This document shows positions 57,945-64,000 of a stretch of 64,000 bases of DNA, piece after piece. The DNA is from Tritonibacter mobilis. Lineage in GTDB: Bacteria > Pseudomonadota > Alphaproteobacteria > Rhodobacterales > Rhodobacteraceae. The notes below the pieces were generated by a model, which saw nothing but the letters and a program-made list of their open reading frames with translations, was not told where the DNA came from and searched no databases. A program made the position numbers and the translations under genes. The DNA is taken from positions 310,001 to 374,000 of the forward strand of contig NZ_LNWY01000006.1 in NCBI RefSeq assembly GCF_001681715.1, given 5' to 3'. Position 1 is the first letter of the stretch; every line of letters starts with the position of its first letter.

Positions 57945-59441
57945 TCAGATTGTTTGGTCGTACTCACCAACGCCGGGTTCCGTTCGGATCACCGCATCAA
58001 TATCTGCAAAGATCGCGCGCATTTCATCTTCGCTCTCGGAGCTTTCACAGACCACCACCAGATTGGGGGTGTTGGATGAGGCACGCACGAGCCCCCAAGA
58101 CCCGTTGTCGAGGATCACCCGGGCACCGTTTACGGTCACGACGTCCTTGATGGCGCGGCCAGCGAGGCTCTCGCCCGCCTCGTGTTTTGCGACGAGTTTT
58201 TCAACCAACCGGGCGAGGATGCCGTATTTTTCGGTGTCTGCCGCATAAGGCGACATGGTTGGGGTGGCCCAGGTGCGGGGCAGGGCCTTGCGCAGGTCGG
58301 ACATTTTCATATCCGGATTCCGGTCCAGCATTTTGCAGACCTCTACGGCCACGCGCATGCCGCAGTCATAACCGCGCCCCACGGGTTCGGCGAGGAAATA
58401 GTGGCCGGACTTTTCAAAGCCTGCGAGGGCGCCGATCTCTTTGACGCGCCGCTTCATGTGGCTGTGGCCCGTTTTCCAATAATCGGCCTTAACGCCGTTT
58501 TTCTGGAGTTCCGGATCGGAGGCAAAGAGGCCCGTGGATTTCACATCTGCAACAAAAGTGGAATTTGGATAGAGCTTTGACAGATCCCGCGCCATGATGA
58601 CGCCGACCTTGTCAGCAAAGATCTCTTCACCCTCATCATCAACCACACCGCAGCGGTCCCCGTCGCCGTCAAACCCAAGCGCCAGATCCGCCCCCGATGC
58701 CTTTACGCTGTCGGACATATCATGCAGCATTTCAAGGGCTTCGGGGTTGGGGTTGTAGTGCGGGAACGTGTAGTCCAGCGCGTTGTGACTGGGGACAACG
58801 TCGACCCCGATGCGTTCGAAAATCTCTGGTGCGAAGGCAGAGGCGGTACCGTTTCCGGTGGCGCAGACGACCTTCAGCGGGCGGGACATTTTGAAATCCC
58901 CCACGAGATCGTCGATATAGGCCTCTTTCACTCCCTCAATAAATTCATAAGATCCACCATCGCGGCGCTCACCTTCGCCGTTGAGGACGATGTCGCGCAG
59001 TTCTCCCATCTCATCCGGTCCATGCGTGAGGGGGCGGTCAAAGCCCATCTTCACGCCAGTCCAGCCATTTGGGTTATGAGATGCTGTGACCATGGCGACG
59101 GCAGGCACATCCAGGTGGAACTGTGCAAAATAGGCCATGGGCGACAGCGCGGGGCCGATGTCTTTTACCTTGATGCCGGCTTGCATCAGGCCAAGGATCA
59201 GCGCATTTTTGATCGCCAAAGAATAGTCGCGGTAGTCATTGCCAACGGCGATCACCGGTTCGATCCCGCGACGGATCATTTGCGTACCCAGCCCAAGCCC
59301 CAGAGCAGTCATCCCCGGTAGATTGATTTCTTCGGGATATTTCCAGCGCGCATCATATTCACGAAACCCTGTGGGTTTGATCATGGCGTCGCGCAGGAAA
59401 CTCCAGCTGTTAGGGGTGACCTCTGGCAGCGGTTTGGGCAT
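57945..59441 (-). CDS. phosphomannomutase/phosphoglucomutase
   Basis: A 498-residue alpha-D-phosphohexomutase interconverting hexose 1- and 6-phosphates. The phosphoserine loop is TASHNPNGWTG, the magnesium loop GFDGDGDR, and sugar contacts lie in GFEKSGHYF. The start at 59441 (MPKPLPEVT) is chosen over a non-ATG start 27 bp upstream. It is the last gene of the kpsT-kpsE-kdsA-pgm set and would feed nucleotide-sugar synthesis. Confidence 0.9.
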   Translation of the reverse strand: MPKPLPEVTPNSWSFLRDAMIKPTGFREYDARWKYPEEINLPGMTALGLGLGTQMIRRGIEPVIAVGNDYRDYSLAIKNALILGLMQAGIKVKDIGPALSPMAYFAQFHLDVPAVAMVTASHNPNGWTGVKMGFDRPLTHGPDEMGELRDIVLNGEGERRDGGSYEFIEGVKEAYIDDLVGDFKMSRPLKVVCATGNGTASAFAPEIFERIGVDVVPSHNALDYTFPHYNPNPEALEMLHDMSDSVKASGADLALGFDGDGDRCGVVDDEGEEIFADKVGVIMARDLSKLYPNSTFVADVKSTGLFASDPELQKNGVKADYWKTGHSHMKRRVKEIGALAGFEKSGHYFLAEPVGRGYDCGMRVAVEVCKMLDRNPDMKMSDLRKALPRTWATPTMSPYAADTEKYGILARLVEKLVAKHEAGESLAGRAIKDVVTVNGARVILDNGSWGLVRASSNTPNLVVVCESSESEDEMRAIFADIDAVIRTEPGVGEYDQTI

Positions 59442-59464
59442 GGGAAATACTCGTCCTTTGTAAA

Positions 59465-60298
59465 TCAAATACGGATCGGGTTGGCTTTGGCAAGTTTGTC
59501 AAAGCCCATCAATGTATCAATCAATTGCGGCATGTCTTTCAGGTAAATCATATTTGGCCCGTCGGAGGGCGCATTGTCCGGATCTTCATGCGTTTCGATG
59601 AAAACGGCAGCAATGCCCAAAGAAACAGCAGCGCGCGCCATCACCGGAGCAAATTCGCGCTGGCCACCGGTGGATCCGCCTTGACCGCCCGGCTGCTGCA
59701 CCGAGTGGGTGGCATCCATGACCACCGGATAGCCGGTTTGCGCCATACGGGGCAGGCCGCGCATATCCGCGACCAAAGCATTGTAACCAAAGGAGGTACC
59801 GCGCTCTGTCAGCAGGATTTTATCGTTGCCTGTGCTTTCGACTTTGGACACAACATTGTCCATGTCCCATGGTGCCAGGAACTGGCCCTTTTTGATATTC
59901 ACGGCTTTGCCGGTGTTTCCGGCGGCCAGCAGCATGTCAGTTTGGCGGCAAAGAAAGGCTGGGATCTGCAAGATATCAACCACGTCACCGGCGACGATGC
60001 ACTGAGCCTCAGTGTGGACATCGGTCAGAACTGGCACATCAAAGGTATCACGCACACCTGCGAGAACATCGAGCCCCTTGTCGATGCCAAGCCCACGTTT
60101 GCCAGAGAGGGAGGTGCGGTTGGCTTTATCGTAGGAGGCCTTAAAGACAAATTGCGCCCCCACAGCATCGCAAGCTTCCTTGAGCTTACCGGCAATCATC
60201 TGCGCGTGATCGGCGCTTTCCAGTTGGCAGGGGCCGGCAATGACGGTCAGCGGACAGTCATTGCCAATGGTGAGACCATTGATGTCAATTTTTTTCAT
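59465..60298 (-). CDS. kdsA: 3-deoxy-8-phosphooctulonate synthase
   Basis: A 277-residue aldolase-type enzyme joining phosphoenolpyruvate and arabinose 5-phosphate to Kdo-8-phosphate. Motifs include VIAGPCQLES, FKASYDKANRTS, DILQIPAFLCRQTD, VMDATHSVQQPGG and FIETHEDPDNAPSDGPNM. Cys in AGPCQL at the metal position suggests the metal-dependent class. It is placed in an operon with capsule-type export genes, 4 bp after kpsE. Confidence 0.94.
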   Translation of the reverse strand: MKKIDINGLTIGNDCPLTVIAGPCQLESADHAQMIAGKLKEACDAVGAQFVFKASYDKANRTSLSGKRGLGIDKGLDVLAGVRDTFDVPVLTDVHTEAQCIVAGDVVDILQIPAFLCRQTDMLLAAGNTGKAVNIKKGQFLAPWDMDNVVSKVESTGNDKILLTERGTSFGYNALVADMRGLPRMAQTGYPVVMDATHSVQQPGGQGGSTGGQREFAPVMARAAVSLGIAAVFIETHEDPDNAPSDGPNMIYLKDMPQLIDTLMGFDKLAKANPIRI

Positions 60299-60302
60299 GA
60301 GC

Positions 60303-62033
60303 TTACGAAGAGACCTGTTCCCGAAGAATGGATGCCGTGAGGGCACACATCAGGTAGATACCGGAAAAGATCAGGAAAGCCAAAATCGTATTTTCGAACT
60401 TGCGCGGGGATGAAGGTGTGTCGGCGGGAACTGGCTCGACCGCGGTGGTGAGGTAGCGTACCTGCCGGTTGGCCTCCATCCGGGTTTGTTCGACCTGCTG
60501 CAGGGCCGATTGCAACATCATGTCCCGTGTCGCAAGGTCAGCCTGCGCCATCTGGATTTTCACACTCAGCGAGGCCAGCGAGTTTTCGCCCTGCGATGCG
60601 TCAGTCATACGTTTGTTGAGCGTGTCGATCAGAGCTTCAAGCCGTTTGATGTCGGCTGCGGTGCCTTCAACCTTGGCGGCGTTGGGACGCAGGTTGTCCT
60701 CAAGCGCGGCGAGTTCCAGACGTTTTTGCTGCAACTGCAACTCGAAGGTATTGATCTGCGAGCGCAATGACGCGATCACCCCTTCAGGATCGAGAACAGA
60801 ACCTTGTTGTTGCAGGCGCACCAGTTCAGCCTGAGCATCGCGACGCTGTTGTTCCGCCAACTCCAGCGCATCTTCAGCGTCGCCCACTTGGTCGGCCCGC
60901 TTTTGTTCGGACAGATGGTTCACGTTTTCCTGCGCATAGGAAATAAGGCGGCGCGAAAATTCGGCGGCGACCTCTGGTTCTGCGGCGGATACCTCCATCC
61001 GCACAACGCCCTCGGTCGGGTCGTAGCCAATTTTCACGTTGCGTTTGTAGATCTTATACGCGTCATCATTGGTGGCATCCGGTGTAAGCCGCTGGATGGG
61101 ATCAATCCAATCCTGAGAGAAATGCGTGCGAAAGCCTGCCTCTTCATCGAGGCGGCGCATAGCAACTTTGGACTGGAGATACGCCTGAACAGCGATCGAG
61201 TCCTGACTGGTCGCGAATTGGGTGCCGCTCAGCAAGCCGCCAAACCCGGAGGCCCCGGCGCTGTCAGCCTTAAGCACCAAAAATTCCGAATGCGACGCAT
61301 ACATAGGGGTCGCGACGTTATAGTAGTAAAAGCCCGCGATAAAAGTCGGGAGAAGCACGAAGGCCCCCAGCCGTGCCCCCAACAGTGCCATTTTGCGCCG
61401 GCGCCGCCGGGCAATGTCGCGCTGTATCGAACGGATTTCACGGTTACGCCGTTCTGCCGGGCTAAGTTGTCCGGGCGCGGCAACGTTGGTTTTTCCCTTG
61501 TCGACGGTTTGGGGCAGCGTCTGTGGTTTGGGTGCGTTTGCTGCTGGTTGGGTCGCCGGTACGTTACTTTTTTGTCCCTGAGGAACGACAAGCTCCAGCA
61601 TATTGGCGCGTTTAAACGGATCGATCCCGCGTTGACGCAACAGGCGAACGGCATCGTAATCGGATGTTGCTGGCAGGTCATGCTTTTGTGCAACCCGACG
61701 GGCCAAGCGCAGTTGGCGACCTGTAAGCCCCTCGCGCTTGATTTCTTCGATGTCCGTTGCGCCTGCTTCCTCGTTGGCGGAAGAAACTTGCCCCTCGCGG
61801 ACTCTCGCGCCCTCAGTGGTGGAGGGACGCTCTTGTGCAGTCGCTCCGGCTGGCTGCGAGCCCTTGACGCCACCCTGAGAGGACGGCGTCCCATTAGTCA
61901 CGGCCCCATCAGAACCTTGTGGCTGTGGGGGGGCAACCGGACGTGCGGTCGCTGCTTCGGTCTCGCTGGCCTGTTCCGCCTCGGACGTGGTGCGGCGGAT
62001 GCGAAATTTTTTAGCCTTGGGTTTCGTAGTCAT
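60303..62033 (-). CDS. KpsE/Wzz-like polysaccharide export inner-membrane protein
   Basis: A 576-residue protein. Residues 1-210 are long, charged and partly disordered, an unusual extension. A membrane helix follows (ALLGARLGAFVLLPTFIAGF), then a periplasmic part with coiled coil (about 390-520: ALEDNLRPNAAKVEGTAA and similar), and a second helix near the end (ILAFLIFSGIYLMCALTA). This is the two-helix KpsE/BexC topology of ABC-dependent capsule exporters. The ATG at 62033 lies inside the 3' end of kpsT (23-bp overlap). Confidence 0.82.
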   Translation of the reverse strand: MTTKPKAKKFRIRRTTSEAEQASETEAATARPVAPPQPQGSDGAVTNGTPSSQGGVKGSQPAGATAQERPSTTEGARVREGQVSSANEEAGATDIEEIKREGLTGRQLRLARRVAQKHDLPATSDYDAVRLLRQRGIDPFKRANMLELVVPQGQKSNVPATQPAANAPKPQTLPQTVDKGKTNVAAPGQLSPAERRNREIRSIQRDIARRRRRKMALLGARLGAFVLLPTFIAGFYYYNVATPMYASHSEFLVLKADSAGASGFGGLLSGTQFATSQDSIAVQAYLQSKVAMRRLDEEAGFRTHFSQDWIDPIQRLTPDATNDDAYKIYKRNVKIGYDPTEGVVRMEVSAAEPEVAAEFSRRLISYAQENVNHLSEQKRADQVGDAEDALELAEQQRRDAQAELVRLQQQGSVLDPEGVIASLRSQINTFELQLQQKRLELAALEDNLRPNAAKVEGTAADIKRLEALIDTLNKRMTDASQGENSLASLSVKIQMAQADLATRDMMLQSALQQVEQTRMEANRQVRYLTTAVEPVPADTPSSPRKFENTILAFLIFSGIYLMCALTASILREQVSS

Positions 62034-62670
62034 AGAGCTGTTTCGCTTCTTCCAAGGTTTCAAACATATGGAGCTGCCCATTCATCAAAACAGCGGCGCT
62101 GTTGGCGAATTTCTCCAGTGTGCGGGGCTGGTGAGAGACGATGACGATTGTCGTGGTCTCAAGTCGCTCTTGCAAAATGGTACCGGCCTTGCGGTTGAAC
62201 TCCACATCTGTGGAACTGGGCATGCCTTCGTCGATCAAATAGATATCGAAATCCAGCGCCAGCATCAGCGCAAAGGAAAATCGGGATTTCATCCCTGCGG
62301 AATAGGTTCCAAGCGGTTGATCGAAATACTCATTTAGCCCGCAGAGCCAACGGCAGTAGCTTTCGACATAGTCCGGGTCCAAACCATAAAGGCGCGCAAT
62401 ATAGCGGCTGTTTTCCATGGCGGAGAGGCGGTTCACGACGCCGCCCATAAAACCGAGTGGGAAGGAAATTTTGCAGCCGCGATTGATCTCGCCTTCATCG
62501 GGCTTTTCAAGGCCTGCCATCATGTTGATCAGCGTTGTCTTGCCGGTTCCATTGGGTGCCAGAATGCCAAGCGAGGTCCCAAGCTCCACCTGAAAGGAGA
62601 CCTTGTCCAGGATGATCTTGCGCTGAGTCCCGGTCCAATAGGATTTGCTGACGTTCACGAATTCCAACAT
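62011..62670 (-). CDS. KpsT-type polysaccharide ABC transporter ATPase
   Basis: A 219-residue ABC ATPase of the capsule-export class. Walker A is APNGTGKTT, the signature is YSAGMKSR, and Walker B IYLIDEGMPSSTD with a switch His in SHQPRT. It matches KpsT/BexA in length. The membrane partner KpsM normally precedes kpsT, but upstream here is a 341-bp non-coding gap. It heads the minus-strand set with kpsE, kdsA and pgm. Confidence 0.87.
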   Translation of the reverse strand: MLEFVNVSKSYWTGTQRKIILDKVSFQVELGTSLGILAPNGTGKTTLINMMAGLEKPDEGEINRGCKISFPLGFMGGVVNRLSAMENSRYIARLYGLDPDYVESYCRWLCGLNEYFDQPLGTYSAGMKSRFSFALMLALDFDIYLIDEGMPSSTDVEFNRKAGTILQERLETTTIVIVSHQPRTLEKFANSAAVLMNGQLHMFETLEEAKQLYDYETQG

Positions 62671-63011
62671 GATCTGCTCAGTATATAGCCTCTTTACCTC
62701 GGATGTGGGCAGAGCTGGTCACCATAAGGTGATTGGCCCTGCACCGCTGTGTTGTCTTTTTGCCTTCGAACATCGAAGGAGGGTGCCGAATGCAGATAAC
62801 CGGCGGTATTTCCATCTTCGATGGGACTGCGAATGCCTGTAAATCCAGCCCTAGCACAAGTTAGTTAACGGACTACGCGCTGATTTAGGCGCAAATATGT
62901 CGAATTTGAGCAATGCGGTGCTGCTGATTTGGTAGTGTTGTGGCAGATCAACAGCGGTCCGGTATTCGAGAACACAAAGACGGGCTGCACAAGGCAAGTG
63001 GATCGAACCAG
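62671..63011. other. 341-bp gene-free stretch between kpsT and the UDG gene
   Basis: The interval separates divergent genes and should hold both promoters. A 7-bp hairpin (62763-62769 and 62773-62779) overlaps a strong ribosome-binding-like AAGGAGGG, followed by a 24-codon frame at 62790-62864 of unknown value. No gene is supported. Confidence 0.35.
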
Positions 63012-63608
63012 ATGAACAGCGCGCCTCTCAAACACCAGATTGCGGCATGTACACTCTGCGCAACGCGATTTGCCGCGACAAAGACAGCCCATCAGCCGCG
63101 TCCGGTGGTGTGGTTTCAGCCGGGTGCCCGGATTCTCATCGCAGGGCAGGCACCGGGGTTGCGGGTTCATGAAAGCGGCAAGCCCTTTACCGATCCATCG
63201 GGAGATCGGCTCCGCGATTGGCTTGGGTTGAATGAGGAAGAATTCTATGACCAATCGCGGGTGGCAATCGTGCCAATGGCGTTTTGCTTTCCGGGATATG
63301 ATGCCAAGAATGCGGATCTACCGCCGCCACCGATCTGCGGTGAAACATGGCATGACCGAGTGATGGAAGCCCTGTGCCGCGTGAGGTTGCGCATCATCGT
63401 CGGCGGGCATGCGCACCGCTACCACCTCAAGACCCGCAAGGGCGTGACAGAAGTGGTTCGAGATTGGCGCAGTTTGCCGGATGGGGTCTTTGCCTTGCCT
63501 CATCCCTCGTGGCGCAATACGGCTTGGCTGAAACGAAACCCCTGGTTTGAGGCGGAGCTGATCCCGGTTCTGCGCGCTCGGGTGAAGGAGCTGATGCGAT
63601 ATGACTGA
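63012..63608 (+). CDS. uracil-DNA glycosylase-family protein
   Basis: A 198-residue UDG-superfamily protein. ILIAGQAPGLRVHESGKPFT is the active-site block and PHPSWRNT the C-terminal one. Cysteines in CTLCATRF, FCFPG and PICGETWH could bind an Fe-S cluster as in the family 4/5 enzymes. Activity on DNA is not proven for this subgroup. The start at 63012 (MNSAPLKHQ) gives a full family N-terminus. Its stop overlaps the next ATG by 8 bp. Confidence 0.82.
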   Translation: MNSAPLKHQIAACTLCATRFAATKTAHQPRPVVWFQPGARILIAGQAPGLRVHESGKPFTDPSGDRLRDWLGLNEEEFYDQSRVAIVPMAFCFPGYDAKNADLPPPPICGETWHDRVMEALCRVRLRIIVGGHAHRYHLKTRKGVTEVVRDWRSLPDGVFALPHPSWRNTAWLKRNPWFEAELIPVLRARVKELMRYD

Positions 63609-64000
63609 AACAACCCCGCTTGATCAGGCCCATGCGGCAATGGAAGCCGCTCCAGAAGACGATGCGGCACGTTTGCGGTTCTTTGAGCGGCTGGCCGACA
63701 GTGAGCTGTTTATCCTGTTGGATAAAGAACCCGAAGGCGACCGGATCAGCCCCGAGATCTTTGATACTGGCGAGGGGCGTTTTGTTCTGGTGTTTGATCG
63801 TGAGGAACGGCTGGCGCAGTTTGCCAACCGGATTGTGCCCTATGCGGCATTGTCGGGACGGGTGATCGCCTCGATGCTCGCCGGGCAGGGAATAGGATTG
63901 GGGGTCAATCTTGAGGTTGCGCCGTCTTCAATTCTCATTCCAGACGCGGCGATGGGGTGGCTTGCGGAAACCCTGTCTCATGCACCGGGCGAAGTGGAGG
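63601..64000 (+). CDS. SseB-family protein, 5' part only
   Basis: The gene runs off the window end. The 133 visible codons start MTETTPLDQAHAAMEAAPED and contain DAARLRFFERLADSELFILL and ILIPDAAMGWLAETL, the N-terminal pattern of SseB-domain proteins (named after a Salmonella enhanced-serine-sensitivity gene). The ATG overlaps the UDG-family stop (ATGACTGA), so the two are coupled. The function is unknown. Confidence 0.75.
   Translation, partial: MTETTPLDQAHAAMEAAPEDDAARLRFFERLADSELFILLDKEPEGDRISPEIFDTGEGRFVLVFDREERLAQFANRIVPYAALSGRVIASMLAGQGIGLGVNLEVAPSSILIPDAAMGWLAETLSHAPGEVE

Noticed and set aside
60804-62144. 446-codon open frame antisense to the KpsE-like gene
   Set aside because: The sense frame has a coherent two-helix export-protein topology; the antisense sequence is Arg/Cys-rich with no domain.

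Overview
The window is chromosomal DNA of an alphaproteobacterium, most likely a marine Roseobacter-group member of the Rhodobacterales. The basis is gene content and order: divergent trxB and an Lrp-family regulator, lgt followed by a MidA-type methyltransferase and pgeF, fused ATP sulfurylase/APS kinase, DUF1150 next to an Hsp20, methylmalonyl-CoA epimerase next to a DUF1467 protein, aerobic-type cobS/cobT, and high coding density at about 58-60% GC by eye. No rRNA, tRNA, CRISPR array, prophage or insertion sequence was recognised.

Layout. 1-3 kb: a DMT-family permease, a secreted alpha/beta hydrolase and an isolated phnM. 3-7 kb: purE-purK, a PhzF-like protein, a GFA-family protein and a DUF6653-like membrane protein. 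7-11.7 kb: a PiT phosphate transporter with a possible Pho box, an hsp20-DUF1150 operon behind a heat-shock-type promoter, a DUF465 protein and fused sat-cysC. 11.9-17 kb: a multi-domain adenylate cyclase (six-helix membrane anchor, [2Fe-2S] domain, class III cyclase), a RES-domain protein overlapping trxB, an Lrp regulator, a Hint-domain protein and a small basic protein. 17-23.7 kb: the pgeF/midA/lgt operon, ubiK, a possible structured RNA, ybjN, proC, csaA and a 2-hydroxyacid dehydrogenase. 23.7-32 kb: tdk, a helix-turn-helix-like protein coupled to arsH, and a FabH-like synthase divergent from a marR-RND efflux operon. 32-41 kb: carB, pabB-pabC, aspS, a broken thioredoxin-fold gene and a response regulator. 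41-50 kb: mce-DUF1467, a LysR regulator, DUF427, pepP, and cobS and cobT with a racemase-like gene between them. 50-64 kb: an ICMT-like methyltransferase, a J-domain protein, bolA, a DUF4177 protein, pepT, rimO, an AsmA protein, an export/Kdo operon (kpsT-kpsE-kdsA-pgm), a UDG-family protein and a truncated sseB-like gene.

Most genes are ordinary core metabolism and housekeeping arranged in short operons with ATGA or GTGGCTGA-type overlaps. The items most worth a second look are the redox-type adenylate cyclase at 11.9 kb, the RES gene without an adjacent antitoxin, the Hint protein lacking the usual nucleophilic Cys, the pseudogenised thioredoxin-like gene after aspS, the racemase-like insertion in the cobaltochelatase locus, a possible structured RNA around 20.6 kb, and several families of intergenic palindromes. 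No single convincing undescribed multi-gene system was found.
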